64,000 bases of DNA from Micavibrio aeruginosavorus EPB (lineage in GTDB: Bacteria > Pseudomonadota > Alphaproteobacteria > Micavibrionales > Micavibrionaceae), in the NCBI RefSeq assembly GCF_000348745.1, contig NC_020812.1:1373444-1437443 (forward strand), written 5' to 3'. Below, in pieces: positions 45,845-54,996 of the stretch; the stretch's first letter is position 1; each line of letters opens with the position of its first letter. The notes below the pieces were generated by a model. The model saw nothing but the letters and a program-made list of their open reading frames with translations, made no database searches and was not told where the DNA came from. Made by a program: the position numbers and the translations under genes.

Positions 45845-46603
45845 TTACTTCCCAGCCAGCGTGAACTGCACGTTCACTTCCTTGGCTTCCACCGGAATAT
45901 CCGGATAGGTCGTATCAAACGCCAGCGTTTCTTCCGGGCCGATAATATCGGATGGTGGATCGATGACCCAGTCACGCAATGTTTCCTCGCCCGACACCCG
46001 CAACGATACACGGATGGGAGCCAGATTTTGCTGTTGGGCGCGCAGATTGATGATCTGTCCCGTAACGCTCAGGACCTCAACGCCCTGATCGTTATATTGG
46101 GTTTTGGCCTCAACCTGATCAAAGATTACACCCGCCATCGGCGGAAGAATGGTCACGCCGGCCATTTCGTACACGACCTTGGACGGCGGGAATTGTTCCA
46201 TCACCGCATCACGGAATGTATAGATCCCCCCCATGATCAGAACGAATACAGCCGCCGCGGCGACGTATCCGCCAATCCGGCCACGCAATTCATAAACATC
46301 GCCGCCGACATGGGCCGGAACGGACGATCCCTCCGGAATCGGGCGCACACCTTCGGGGATGGGCTCACCCGCCGGGCCGTCATCAGGAATATCTGCCATA
46401 GGGGCAGTTGCAACATCATCCATCGCACCCGCAAAGGTGTCGATGGCGTCATCAGCATCATCCCCCCCGACCAATTCCGTTTCGGGGAAGTTTTCATGCC
46501 ATGTATGGCCGCAATTACCACACCGCACCGTCCGGCCGTTCGGGGCCAGAGAGTGGACAGGAACCAGATAGCGGGCGTGGCACTCTTCGCACGTCAAAAT
46601 CAT
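45845..46603 (-). CDS. Zinc-ribbon (MJ0042-type) and DUF3426 membrane protein
   Basis: A 252-residue protein with an N-terminal zinc ribbon, ILTCEECHARYLVPVHSL then VRCGNCGHTWHE, four cysteines in two CxxC pairs. A Pro/Asp/Ala linker leads to one membrane helix (YVAAAAVFVLIMGGIYTF, about residue 130) and a beta-rich DUF3426 domain (LSVTGQIINLRAQQQNLAPI). Proteins of this form sit near ftsE/ftsX in Alphaproteobacteria, as here. Function unknown, and no ribosome-binding site is evident before the ATG. Confidence 0.88.
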   Translation of the reverse strand: MILTCEECHARYLVPVHSLAPNGRTVRCGNCGHTWHENFPETELVGGDDADDAIDTFAGAMDDVATAPMADIPDDGPAGEPIPEGVRPIPEGSSVPAHVGGDVYELRGRIGGYVAAAAVFVLIMGGIYTFRDAVMEQFPPSKVVYEMAGVTILPPMAGVIFDQVEAKTQYNDQGVEVLSVTGQIINLRAQQQNLAPIRVSLRVSGEETLRDWVIDPPSDIIGPEETLAFDTTYPDIPVEAKEVNVQFTLAGK

Positions 46604-46713
46604 GGGAAGCAGTCCAAAAAGGAGGGATATTTCACTTCACAAACTTGATTCAGTATATAGAGTCTAGACGTGTTCCGTAAAGCACCGTTTCACGCCACCA
46701 AGGGATTTTCCAG

Positions 46714-47463
46714 ATGATCGCCCGTTTTGCCATTCTGCTCGCCACCCTCACCCTGCTCTCCAGCGGGCCTGCCCGCGCACAGGATGCGACCTGCGCCGGG
46801 GCGGACACGGCGTGCATTCTGGGCACACTGGACAAAACCGCCGACACGATCACGGACAAAAAATGGCGGGACCAAACATTGCGCGAAGTTGCCAAACTCT
46901 ACGCCGCCAAGGGCGATACGGATCAGGCCATCGCAGTGATTGGGAAAATTGAAAACCCGGACACGCGCGCCCTCACCATTCGCGGGATTGGCATGGCCTT
47001 AGCGCGGCTGAACTGGACCGCCGACAAATACGGCCCGGTTTTCACCGCCCTGCAAGCCGAGGCCGGTAAAATTGACCATGCCGCATCACACGCCATCGCA
47101 CTCACCTACATCGCCATGTCCCAGGCCTATGCCGGGGATGATGCGGGCGCAACCGCGACGGCACAATCCATGACCAATGTGGCCCTGCGCAACAAGGCCT
47201 TTGGTGAAAACGCGGAAATTCAGGCCGCACGGGGCGATGTAGACACCGCCCTGACCAGCCTGGCCGCGGTGGAGGATGCGCAATATCGCGATAAACAGGC
47301 CCAGATCGTTGCCAAAATTCTGACCGATTCCGGGGCCTATGATAAGGCCATTCGGATCGCCAACAGCATTGCGACCCCCTATGCCCAGGCGCAGGCGATG
47401 CTGTATATCGCCGCCAAACAAATCACGCCCCATGAATCCGATCTGGGGCAAAAGGACGAGTAA
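46714..47463 (+). CDS. Exported TPR-like protein before ftsE
   Basis: A 249-residue protein with a signal peptide (MIARFAILLATLTLLSSGPARAQ). The mature part consists of helical pairs of about 34 residues resembling tetratricopeptide repeats (EVAKLYAAKGDTDQAIAVIG; GENAEIQAARGDVDTALTSL), ending AQAMLYIAAKQI. It is likely a periplasmic scaffold. AAGGGA lies about eight bases before the ATG. It is 19 bases upstream of ftsE, so probably in the same operon. Confidence 0.75.
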   Translation: MIARFAILLATLTLLSSGPARAQDATCAGADTACILGTLDKTADTITDKKWRDQTLREVAKLYAAKGDTDQAIAVIGKIENPDTRALTIRGIGMALARLNWTADKYGPVFTALQAEAGKIDHAASHAIALTYIAMSQAYAGDDAGATATAQSMTNVALRNKAFGENAEIQAARGDVDTALTSLAAVEDAQYRDKQAQIVAKILTDSGAYDKAIRIANSIATPYAQAQAMLYIAAKQITPHESDLGQKDE

Positions 47464-47482
47464 AGAAGGACGTGCGTAAACT

Positions 47483-48196
47483 ATGATCCGTTTTGAACAT
47501 GTCGGGTTGCGATATGGCATAGGGCCGGAAGTGCTGAGCGATATTTCGTTCGCGCTTGAACCCGGCTCATTCCATTTTTTAAGTGGCCCCAGCGGTTCGG
47601 GTAAAACCTCGCTGATGAACCTGCTCTATCTTGGCCGTCGTCCGACACGTGGCCTGATCAACATGTTCGGCCAGAATATCGGCAGCCTGTCGCGCCAGCA
47701 GACCAGCCCCCTGCGTCAACGCATCGGCGTGGTGTTTCAGGATTTCCGTTTGCTGAACCATATGTCCGCGTTTGATAACGTGGCCCTGCCCCTGCGCATT
47801 ATGGGGCAGCCGGAAAAAGAAATCCGGAATAATCTTGAGGAATTATTGAACTGGGTCGGCCTGGGCGACCAGATGCGCACCCTGCCCAATACCATGTCGG
47901 GCGGACAGCAGCAGCGTGTGGCCATTGCACGCGCCGTCATTACCCGCCCGCGCCTGTTGCTGGCTGACGAACCGACCGGGAACCTGGACGATGAAATCGG
48001 CTATCGCTTGATGAACCTGTTCGAACAATTGAACCGCATGGGCACCACCATCGTGATCGCGACCCACAACCAGCAAATGATGGATCAATTCGGCCATAAC
48101 CGCATGATCCTTGAACGCGGATCATTGCGCATTGAACCGGGCACCCGCACACCGCAACACTGGCCCTCTGCCAGTGTCATGGAAGGGGCCGTATAA
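47483..48196 (+). CDS. ftsE: Cell-division ATP-binding protein FtsE
   Basis: ABC-type ATPase that, with FtsX, activates septal peptidoglycan hydrolases at division. It has 237 residues with Walker [18 protein letters not shown], the Q-loop [11 protein letters not shown], signature [15 protein letters not shown] and Walker [13 protein letters not shown]. Stop and next start overlap by one base (TAATG). The C-terminal 30 residues are Pro/Ser-rich and longer than in E. coli. Confidence 0.96.
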   Translation: MIRFEHVGLRYGIGPEVLSDISFALEPGSFHFLSGPSGSGKTSLMNLLYLGRRPTRGLINMFGQNIGSLSRQQTSPLRQRIGVVFQDFRLLNHMSAFDNVALPLRIMGQPEKEIRNNLEELLNWVGLGDQMRTLPNTMSGGQQQRVAIARAVITRPRLLLADEPTGNLDDEIGYRLMNLFEQLNRMGTTIVIATHNQQMMDQFGHNRMILERGSLRIEPGTRTPQHWPSASVMEGAV

Positions 48197-49167
48197 TGAC
48201 CGCTCCCGCAAAACCGAAAAAGAAACCGTTCAACCTGCGCCGCGAACGCATGCTGGGCCGCGCAACGGAAAAACGCCGCTATGATTTGCCGCTGAACAAG
48301 GGGGCAGGATCTGGATTCCTGATGGTCCTGATCGCGTTGATGACATTTCTGGCCATGATGGCCGTGGCGGCGTCCTTTACCCTGTCGGCCATGACGCATC
48401 GCTGGTCATCCGGGCTTGAAAACCGTGTGACGGTTGAAATTCCGGCAACGGACATGGATGGCAATTTGCGTGATGCCGACGCCATCAATGACATTGCAGC
48501 CAAAGCGCTCAGCATTCTCCACACCCACCCGGCCGTTATCGACAGCCAACGCATGGATGATGCGGAGATTCGCAAACTGGTCGAACCGTGGCTGGGCACA
48601 AACCTGTTGAACGATACCATTCCCCTGCCCGCGTTGATTACCGTGGCCCTGCGCCCGGATACGGATGCACCGACCATGGGCCAATTGACCATCAGCCTGC
48701 GCAGCGCCGCATCGAATATCCGCGTTGATACACATGAAGAATGGCTGACCGACCTGCTCCGTTTCACGGGTGCCATGCAATTGGGCGCATTGATGATCTC
48801 GCTGGTTATTGGCGTAACAACCGTGACCGCCGTGGCCGGGGCCGTGCGTGCGCGTATGGCGGTACACCGGGCCGATGTTGAATTGCTCCACATCATGGGG
48901 GCCAGCGATGGATACATCACCAAACAATTCCAGCGCCACGCGCTGATCCTCGCCCTAAAAGGCGGTTTGGCGGGCGCCTTGGCCGGCGCACTGGCAATGG
49001 CAATGACGGGATGGGTATCAGGTGAAATGGGTGCGGCCATCCTGCCCGATTTCACGCTAAGCGGTGGGCAGATTGCACTGCTGTGCCTGACCCCGTTGCT
49101 GGCCGCCGCCATTGCCACGACAACGGCGCGTTTTACGGTTTTGCGGGTGCTATCAACATTCCCATGA
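48196..49167 (+). CDS. ftsX: Cell-division protein FtsX
   Basis: Membrane partner of FtsE. It has 323 residues: a basic cytoplasmic N-terminus (KPKKKPFNLRRERMLGR), four membrane helices (first near residue 45, three in the C-terminal half), and a periplasmic loop between helices 1 and 2 (MTHRWSSGLENRVTVEIPA). The FtsX-type region VHRADVELLHIMGASDGYIT is present. It couples ATP use to murein-hydrolase activation. It overlaps ftsE by one base and the next gene by four. Confidence 0.92.
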   Translation: MTAPAKPKKKPFNLRRERMLGRATEKRRYDLPLNKGAGSGFLMVLIALMTFLAMMAVAASFTLSAMTHRWSSGLENRVTVEIPATDMDGNLRDADAINDIAAKALSILHTHPAVIDSQRMDDAEIRKLVEPWLGTNLLNDTIPLPALITVALRPDTDAPTMGQLTISLRSAASNIRVDTHEEWLTDLLRFTGAMQLGALMISLVIGVTTVTAVAGAVRARMAVHRADVELLHIMGASDGYITKQFQRHALILALKGGLAGALAGALAMAMTGWVSGEMGAAILPDFTLSGGQIALLCLTPLLAAAIATTTARFTVLRVLSTFP

Positions 49168-49811
49168 CCCACTATACCCCCAGCCCCGTTCCCGTACGCC
49201 TGATGAAACTGGCCGGATATAGTCTGGCCGCGGCGTTCTGGTTGTGGATCAGCGGGTATCTCCTGTTCCTTGCGTCTGTATCCCTCACCCGCCCGCATGA
49301 TCCGGACCGCGCAACCGATGCGATTATTGTCCTGACCGGGGGGCAGAACCGCATTCACACCGGGCTTGAATTGCTGGAACAGGGAAAAGCGGAATATCTG
49401 TTTATCTCTGGCGTGAACCCGGATGTATCCATCATGCAGATCGTGCGTCAATGGAAACCGGATATATCCCCCATTCCTTGCTGCATCGTTCTGGGGCACG
49501 CCGCCGCCAACACCGAAGAAAACGCGCATGAAAGCAGCCAATGGGTGCGCGGCATGGATATTCAGAGTGTCCGGCTGGTCACGTCGACCTATCATTTACC
49601 GCGGGCATGGCTGGAATTTAATCACGCTTTGCCGCGCCACGAAATTCTGGCCCACCCGATCAAATCCCCCGTACTGGAGGATGGCAGCCGCGATTTTCTG
49701 AAGCTGGGGTTCAGCGAATATAACAAAACCCTGATGACATGGGTGCGGCAGAATATTTTCGATATGGATCTCTGGCGCGCACAGAAAAACAAAAAAGAAC
49801 AACAGCAATGA
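49164..49811 (+). CDS. YdcF/DUF218 family protein
   Basis: A 215-residue protein anchored by one N-terminal membrane helix (LAAAFWLWISGYLLFLASVSL) with a DUF218 domain: DAIIVLTGGQNRIHTGLELL near residues 52-72, GHAAANTEENAHES, and VRLVTSTYHLPRAWLEF. E. coli SanA/ElyC and YdcF belong here and are linked to envelope barrier or lipid-carrier processes. The ATG overlaps the ftsX stop; the frame extends upstream only inside ftsX. Confidence 0.9.
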   Translation: MTHYTPSPVPVRLMKLAGYSLAAAFWLWISGYLLFLASVSLTRPHDPDRATDAIIVLTGGQNRIHTGLELLEQGKAEYLFISGVNPDVSIMQIVRQWKPDISPIPCCIVLGHAAANTEENAHESSQWVRGMDIQSVRLVTSTYHLPRAWLEFNHALPRHEILAHPIKSPVLEDGSRDFLKLGFSEYNKTLMTWVRQNIFDMDLWRAQKNKKEQQQ

Positions 49812-50569
49812 AAAATCTCGAAATTTTCCTGCGCTCCACGGTCTTTAATATTTTATTTTTTGGCGTCACCGCCGTGATGGCGCTGAGCCTTTTGCCAACC
49901 GCGCTCTTACCGCGCCGCGTGTTTATGGGCGTTGTCTGGTTGTGGGTTCGCGTTGTTCATGGCCTGGAACGCGTGATCCTGAATCTGGATTACGAAGTGC
50001 GCGGTCTGGAACATTTTCCCCGCGACCGTACAGTGATTATCGCCGCCAAACACCAATCGGCATATGAAACATTCAAACTGCACATCCTGTTCAATGACCC
50101 GGCGATTGTTCTGAAGCGTGAACTGCTCCGCATTCCGGTCTGGGGGCTGTATTTGTCTAAAATCGACCCGATTGCGATTAACCGGGCCGAACGCGGCGAT
50201 GCCCTGCGGTCATTGATCGCCGCGCTGGACCATGTGAAGGACCAGCACCGCCCGATCATCATTTTCCCGCAAGGCACACGCGTGAAATATAACGCGACAA
50301 CCACGGACAAGCCGTACAAAGCCGGCGTCGCCCGCATGGCGTTACAGGGAAACATTCCGATTGTTCCGCTGGCCATGAATACGGGTTTGTTCTGGCCAAA
50401 ACTCAGCTGGATCAAACGCCCGGGGCGGGTCATTTTTGAATTCCTGCCCCCGATCGCACCAGACGGCTCCGCCGCCGATATCATGCAAAAATTGCAACAT
50501 GACATTGAGGCCCGTTCAAACGCATTGATGGACGAAGCCCGCGAACAATCCCCATGGTTGCCGCGATGA
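49808..50569 (+). CDS. plsC: 1-acyl-sn-glycerol-3-phosphate acyltransferase
   Basis: Adds the second fatty acyl chain to make phosphatidic acid at the inner membrane. It has 253 residues: an N-terminal membrane helix (ILFFGVTAVMALSLLPTALL), the acyltransferase motif H-X4-E as KHQSAYE near residue 81, and motif III FPQGTR. It overlaps both neighbours by four bases, in the ftsE-ftsX-YdcF-plsC-DUF2125 operon. Confidence 0.93.
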   Translation: MKNLEIFLRSTVFNILFFGVTAVMALSLLPTALLPRRVFMGVVWLWVRVVHGLERVILNLDYEVRGLEHFPRDRTVIIAAKHQSAYETFKLHILFNDPAIVLKRELLRIPVWGLYLSKIDPIAINRAERGDALRSLIAALDHVKDQHRPIIIFPQGTRVKYNATTTDKPYKAGVARMALQGNIPIVPLAMNTGLFWPKLSWIKRPGRVIFEFLPPIAPDGSAADIMQKLQHDIEARSNALMDEAREQSPWLPR

Positions 50570-51324
50570 ACAGGCGCATCACACGCTGGACGACACGTAT
50601 CATCTACGCGCTGTCTGGCCTCATCGTACTTGGTTTTATTGCCTATTGGGCCGCCTTCTATATGATGGCCGGAAAAATCATTGCCCGTACCGTCGCTGAC
50701 TTAACATTACGCGGATATGATATCACCGCCCACGCCCAACCTGGCGGCTTTCCTGTTATTCCGACACTGACCGGATTCGTCAAACTGACCACGCCCGACG
50801 GCATGGTCAGCGTCAGCATTCCCAGCCTGCGCCTGCGCGGATTCTTTATGCCGTACACACGCCTGCGAATTGATGCGGAACTGGGCGTGTATTTAACCGG
50901 CCCTGGAACCGATGCCATGTGGCCAACGTGGCGACAAATGGAAAAAGTCCATCTGTCCCTCGACATTCCGCCATCGATTCACGCGGGAATGAATTCCGTT
51001 CCCATCCACAATCTTGATATATCGGTGGACCAGTCACGTTTTATTGGCAATGGATTGTTACAATTGGACAGCGCGGGCCAACCCGCCGGCATGATGAATA
51101 TGCGCATTGTCGGAATTGATCACGTCATTGAGCAGGTTCGCAAGGACGGCACCATAGACAAGCAAAAGGCAATGATGATCAGCACCCTGATGCGCGGATT
51201 TGAACAACCCGATCCGGAAACCGGCGCCATGGCGGTCTCTGTGCCGCTGACCCTGCGCGATCGCTGGCTTTATGCCGGGCCGATCATGCTGTGGCAAATC
51301 CCGCCCGTTGCACTCGGGCTTTGA
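50566..51324 (+). CDS. DUF2125 domain protein
   Basis: A 252-residue protein with an N-terminal membrane anchor (IIYALSGLIVLGFIAYWAAF) and an extracytoplasmic beta-rich domain (GYDITAHAQPGGFPVIPTLT; GVYLTGPGTDAMWPTWRQ), typical of DUF2125, a family concentrated in Alphaproteobacteria. Function unknown. Its ATG overlaps the plsC stop. Its stop abuts the end of the convergent chorismate mutase gene with no base between; no terminator is visible. Confidence 0.85.
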   Translation: MNRRITRWTTRIIYALSGLIVLGFIAYWAAFYMMAGKIIARTVADLTLRGYDITAHAQPGGFPVIPTLTGFVKLTTPDGMVSVSIPSLRLRGFFMPYTRLRIDAELGVYLTGPGTDAMWPTWRQMEKVHLSLDIPPSIHAGMNSVPIHNLDISVDQSRFIGNGLLQLDSAGQPAGMMNMRIVGIDHVIEQVRKDGTIDKQKAMMISTLMRGFEQPDPETGAMAVSVPLTLRDRWLYAGPIMLWQIPPVALGL

Positions 51325-52185
51325 TCAGGATTCCAACGCCGGTATAACCGGATATCCACCCAGACAGATGCAATTGCCGTCCGTGTTTTCCAGTTTGACC
51401 AGAATTTGATCCGTCATTTCGCCATTGGCGATATACCGATCAACCTCGACAAAATGCTGGGTTCGCTCCAGACCTGGATGCCCTTTGCGCGACAACAGGC
51501 TGAGCGGTGTAAGCCCCATCGCCTTCAGGCGATCGACAATTCGCGCCCGGCTTATACTGTCATCCAAATCGAGGAACAGGAAGGAATGGTCATTGCCACT
51601 GTCATTGAATTTCAGGCATCCGACCACCAGCGCCTTAAATCCCGGACGGGTGCGGCTGTCCACCCCGCTGCCATAGGGCAGGCTGGCCACAATATGGGCG
51701 ATTTTTTCGGGCGATTCCCCGCGCATATAGGCCCACCACGGCTTCGGATCCTGATCATCCGGCCAGGGCAGGACGGCGAATGTCACCTCCCCCTCCTTCA
51801 CCATCGACAGGGCGTTCATCGGGTTGGTCATTTTTTGCATTGGCACAACACTGCCAAAATAATTCTTGGCCATGTCCCAGGCTTCGGTCATCTGCTCATC
51901 CGGGGCGCAGACAATCACCTTCACATCGGTTTGCAAAAGCGACACAGCCCCGACCAATTCACGCCAGATCCGCACCACGGCATGGCGCGGTAATGCACCA
52001 TGATGGCGGTCCATCAAACGACGGATCATGACCGCCTCACGATCGGGTTGGATCACCTGAATCTTGTTTCGCCGTTTTTCCTCGCCGATTTTTTTCACCA
52101 AATCGGCCCGCTTCATCAGCAGGTCATGCAGATTATTATCGAGATCATCGATTTCACGCCGTAAATCATCAACGCTATCGACCAT
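51325..52185 (-). CDS. Chorismate mutase (AroQ) fused to a C-terminal regulatory-like domain
   Basis: Converts chorismate to prephenate. It has 286 residues: the AroQ helical domain in residues 1-90 (DLRREIDDLDNNLHDLLMKR; DREAVMIRRLMDRH; VRIWRELVGA), then about 190 residues resembling a prephenate-dehydratase/periplasmic-binding-like fold (EAWDMAKNYFGSVVPMQKM; GEVTFAVLPWPDD) and an end that may be ACT-like (FLDLDDSISRARIVDRLKAM). Whether dehydratase activity exists is unclear. ATG 52185 has GGAG upstream. The usual aromatic neighbours tyrA and hisC are absent. Confidence 0.85.
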   Translation of the reverse strand: MVDSVDDLRREIDDLDNNLHDLLMKRADLVKKIGEEKRRNKIQVIQPDREAVMIRRLMDRHHGALPRHAVVRIWRELVGAVSLLQTDVKVIVCAPDEQMTEAWDMAKNYFGSVVPMQKMTNPMNALSMVKEGEVTFAVLPWPDDQDPKPWWAYMRGESPEKIAHIVASLPYGSGVDSRTRPGFKALVVGCLKFNDSGNDHSFLFLDLDDSISRARIVDRLKAMGLTPLSLLSRKGHPGLERTQHFVEVDRYIANGEMTDQILVKLENTDGNCICLGGYPVIPALES

Positions 52186-52276
52186 GGGGAACTCCGGGAG
52201 AGAATAAAAACTGGAAGGGATTAACCATAGCAAGGCACATGACGCCCCGCAAGATAAACCGGATTACGGGACGGGC

Positions 52277-53029
52277 TTATCCCTGCTCTCGCCGCCCGCC
52301 GCTCAAGGCATTGGGCACAAGGATGCGCCGACCACGGATTTTAACCTTGGCCGTTTGGGAAACGGTCGTACCCGCATAAAGCTGTTTGCTGAATTCCGCA
52401 ATATGCAGGCCACATAACCCCGGCATGATCCGCGCCCCGATCCGTTCCATGAACCAGAAGGTCCGCAACATCAGGAATGTGCGCACCGGCGGCAGGAACA
52501 ATGCCCGCTCGGTCCGTTCATGCACAAAGGAATGATCGCGGAACAATTGCACGATTTGTGATGCCGAAAATGGTTGCCCCTGGCCAAAGGGGGACCAATC
52601 CGCCCGCGCCCAGAAGCCCAAACGATTGGGCACAACAACAATAATGCGCCCACTGCTTTTCAGCACGCGCCACAACTCCTGGAGGTTTGGGGACAGGATT
52701 TCGGCATGTTCAACGCTGTGCACCAACAAGATGCGATCCACTGATTCCGTTTCCAGTGGCAATTCGGATTCCTCGGCCAGGCACACCAGATTTTTTTCAT
52801 GGCGCGGCCAGACACGGGCCCCCAGCCGGGCGGGCATGACCGCGATGACACGTTCGGCATCCTTCATATACGGGCGCAGATAGGGTGTGGCATAGCCGCA
52901 CCCGACAACGCGCAAACCCTTTACATCCGGCCACATGGGAATCAAATGATCGAGCAAAATCCGCCGCACCAGCCGCCCGGATCGGCTGTCGTAAAACGCT
53001 TTTAGATCATAGATTGATCCCGTGCTCAT
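52277..53029 (-). CDS. Class I SAM-dependent methyltransferase
   Basis: A 250-residue protein of methyltransferase type 11: a weak SAM motif I (LRVVGCGYATPYLRPYM), SVDRILLVHSVEHAE as motif II, and LKSSGRIIVVVPNRLGFWAR as motif III. C-terminal residues are basic. Substrate unknown. Proteins of this kind lie near gloB and chorismate mutase in relatives. It overlaps the mutT gene by four bases (ATGA), so the two are co-translated. Confidence 0.82.
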   Translation of the reverse strand: MSTGSIYDLKAFYDSRSGRLVRRILLDHLIPMWPDVKGLRVVGCGYATPYLRPYMKDAERVIAVMPARLGARVWPRHEKNLVCLAEESELPLETESVDRILLVHSVEHAEILSPNLQELWRVLKSSGRIIVVVPNRLGFWARADWSPFGQGQPFSASQIVQLFRDHSFVHERTERALFLPPVRTFLMLRTFWFMERIGARIMPGLCGLHIAEFSKQLYAGTTVSQTAKVKIRGRRILVPNALSGGRREQG

Positions 53030-53505
53030 CCGCGCCCCAGATAGGTTTCAAGTTGCGGGATCAGTGGCAAGTCGGCCTCCGGCATTGGCAAGGCATACAT
53101 TTCATGCGGGAACACCCATTTCAAACCCGCATGTTCGTGCATTTGCGGTTCGCCCCGCCACACACGGCACGCATAAAGCGGCATGATCAAATGAAAATCA
53201 TCGTACCCATGCGACGCCATGCCAATCGGCGTGTAACAGCACGGGCGTGTTTCAACACCCAATTCTTCTTCAATTTCCCGCATCAGGGCGAATTCCGGGG
53301 TTTCCCCCTGCTCCATTTTGCCGCCGGGAAATTCCCACAGGCCCGCCATGGATTTGCCCTCGGGCCGTTGTGCCATCAACACGCGCCCATCCGCATCAAT
53401 CAACGCCGCCGCAACGACAAACACCGTGCGTTTGGGCGCACAGGTCGGGCGCGGTAAGTCCAGCGCCTCTTCACACGAAATCGATTTTTTAACAAAACGG
53501 ACCAT
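53026..53505 (-). CDS. mutT: 8-oxo-dGTP diphosphatase (MutT, Nudix)
   Basis: Removes oxidised nucleotides from the dNTP pool. It has 159 residues; the Nudix box GX5EX7REUXEEXGU is seen as GGKMEQGETPEFALMREIEEEL then G, with the substrate region RPEGKSMAGLWEFPGGK. A short N-terminal extension precedes the fold. It is upstream of the methyltransferase and separated from the parvulin gene by a terminator. The argJ gene usually next to it is missing. Confidence 0.92.
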   Translation of the reverse strand: MVRFVKKSISCEEALDLPRPTCAPKRTVFVVAAALIDADGRVLMAQRPEGKSMAGLWEFPGGKMEQGETPEFALMREIEEELGVETRPCCYTPIGMASHGYDDFHLIMPLYACRVWRGEPQMHEHAGLKWVFPHEMYALPMPEADLPLIPQLETYLGRG

Positions 53506-53520
53506 GAACTTCTCTTTCAG

Positions 53521-53558
53521 ACAAACCCCCTCACCATTTTTTGGTGAGGGGGTTTTGT
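53521..53558 (-). terminator. Strong terminator after the parvulin gene
   Basis: ACAAACCCCCTCACC and GGTGAGGGGGTTTTGT form a 15-bp stem with a 7-base loop. On the minus strand it lies 25 bases after the stop at 53584 and ends in TTTGT, so it ends parvulin transcription before mutT. Confidence 0.85.
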
Positions 53559-53583
53559 ATCGTTTAAACCATCACACCAGAGA

Positions 53584-54687
53584 TTACGGTGTTGCCGGAG
53601 CCGGAGTTTCAGCCGGAGTTTCAGCAGGCGCTTCAACCGGGGCCGCCTCAGCAGGTGCGGCTTCAGCAGGCGCGGTGTCCGTCGGTGCCGGGGCAGAATC
53701 TGCCTTCGGCGCATCGGCGACAATCGGCTTGCCGTTAATATCGAAGCGTTCAATTTTCGCTTCTTTCTGCCATTCCTGAACCATACGGCCCAGCTCTTCC
53801 TGACGCAGCTTGGCTTCGACCTGCGGCTTTACGTCTTCAAAGGCCGGAGCCGGACGGTTGCGTTTGTCCTCCAGCTTGATCACGTGCCAGCCGAATTGGG
53901 TTTTCACCGGTGCTTTGGTGTATTCGCCGACTTTCAGAGCGAAGGCCGCATCGGAAAATTCCGGGATCATGTCACCCTTGGTGAAATAACCCAGATCGCC
54001 GCCGTTTTCAGCCGTCGGACCCGTGGAGTTTTCGCGGGACAGGGTTTCGAAATCAGCACCGCCATCCAGCTTGGTGATCAGTTCCTTCGCCTTGTCTTCG
54101 CTGTCGACCAGGATGTGGCGGGCTTTTACTTCTTCCACTTTGCCCATCTGTTTGACCAGCGAGTCATATTCGGCTTTCAGCTTTGCTTCGCTGATGCCTT
54201 TATCCAGTTGGCGTTGGACGTAGATATTACGGACGATCTGCCCCTTGGCCATTTCCATCATTTTTACAACTTCGGGATCTTGCTCCAGCGAAGCGCCAGC
54301 GGCCTTCTGGTCAACGATCTTGTTGTTGATGACTTGTTCCTGTGCCATCGGGAATAATTGGTCCAGCGGCATGGCGCGCATGTTTTCCGGCAGAGCGGCA
54401 ATGAAGCCCAGCACGTCACTGCGGGTCACATCTTCGCCCGCAACTTTGGCAACAACCGGGTTGCCTTGAATGATTTCGCCCGCTGGGGTCTGGATCGTTT
54501 CGCCATCAGCCGGTGTCGCCGCGGCGGTATCAGCCGGGGTTTCAGCGGCAGCCGCTGCCGGCTTATCGGTTTCGTTCACACCTTTGCCGGACAGGAATAC
54601 AAACCCGCCCGCACCAATCGCCAGAACAGCCACAGCCGCCAGTGCGATCACGGTTTTAGATTGGCCTTGTTTGTTTTCAGCAGTCAT
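53584..54687 (-). CDS. Periplasmic peptidyl-prolyl isomerase, PpiC/parvulin
   Basis: A 367-residue envelope foldase: an N-terminal membrane anchor (VIALAAVAVLAIGAGGFVFL), an Ala/Pro linker, a SurA-like N-terminal region (VVAKVAGEDVTRSDVLGFIA), and the parvulin domain from about residue 185 (VKARHILVDSEDKAKELI; NGGDLGYFTKGDMIPEFSDA; TQFGWHVIKLED). The tail of about 50 residues is Ala/Pro/Glu/Thr-rich with internal short repeats. AGGAGAG precedes the ATG. It is divergent from secA, a common alphaproteobacterial pairing of export genes. Confidence 0.93.
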   Translation of the reverse strand: MTAENKQGQSKTVIALAAVAVLAIGAGGFVFLSGKGVNETDKPAAAAAETPADTAAATPADGETIQTPAGEIIQGNPVVAKVAGEDVTRSDVLGFIAALPENMRAMPLDQLFPMAQEQVINNKIVDQKAAGASLEQDPEVVKMMEMAKGQIVRNIYVQRQLDKGISEAKLKAEYDSLVKQMGKVEEVKARHILVDSEDKAKELITKLDGGADFETLSRENSTGPTAENGGDLGYFTKGDMIPEFSDAAFALKVGEYTKAPVKTQFGWHVIKLEDKRNRPAPAFEDVKPQVEAKLRQEELGRMVQEWQKEAKIERFDINGKPIVADAPKADSAPAPTDTAPAEAAPAEAAPVEAPAETPAETPAPATP

Positions 54688-54736
54688 AAAAGACTCTCCT
54701 TGATAGCATTTTTCGTATTACATGAACCATGTACCC

Positions 54737-54749
54737 GGTCAGACTGACC
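54737..54749. promoter_or_regulatory. 13-bp palindrome between parvulin and secA genes
   Basis: GGTCAG-A-CTGACC is a perfect 6+1+6 palindrome in the 309-base divergent gap (54688-54996). The gap also holds the secA promoter and no open reading frame of note. Confidence 0.3.
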
Positions 54750-54891
54750 ATGAAAAAGGGCGTAAATATGGTGTGGTGATTCTGGACTCTATAGGGGGTT
54801 CAACACAGAATAAAGCCGCCATGTCCGGGTTGTCCCCATCCTATGGGCTAGAAACGAGGTGAAGTTATCCACCGCCCCTCTAGCCTTTCCG

Positions 54892-54920
54892 TTGACGTGG
54901 ACGGGGCGGAGTTCTATATC
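54892..54920 (+). promoter_or_regulatory. Sigma-70-type promoter of secA
   Basis: TTGACG-N17-TATATC, five of six -35 bases and four of six -10 bases matching consensus. Transcription would begin near 54927, leaving a leader of about 70 bases. Confidence 0.65.
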
Positions 54921-54996
54921 TTCAGTCGTAAAAATGGCGAAAATCCCGTGTTATTGAGGGGTTTCCTCTTATTTTCCATACATCACAAAGGATACG

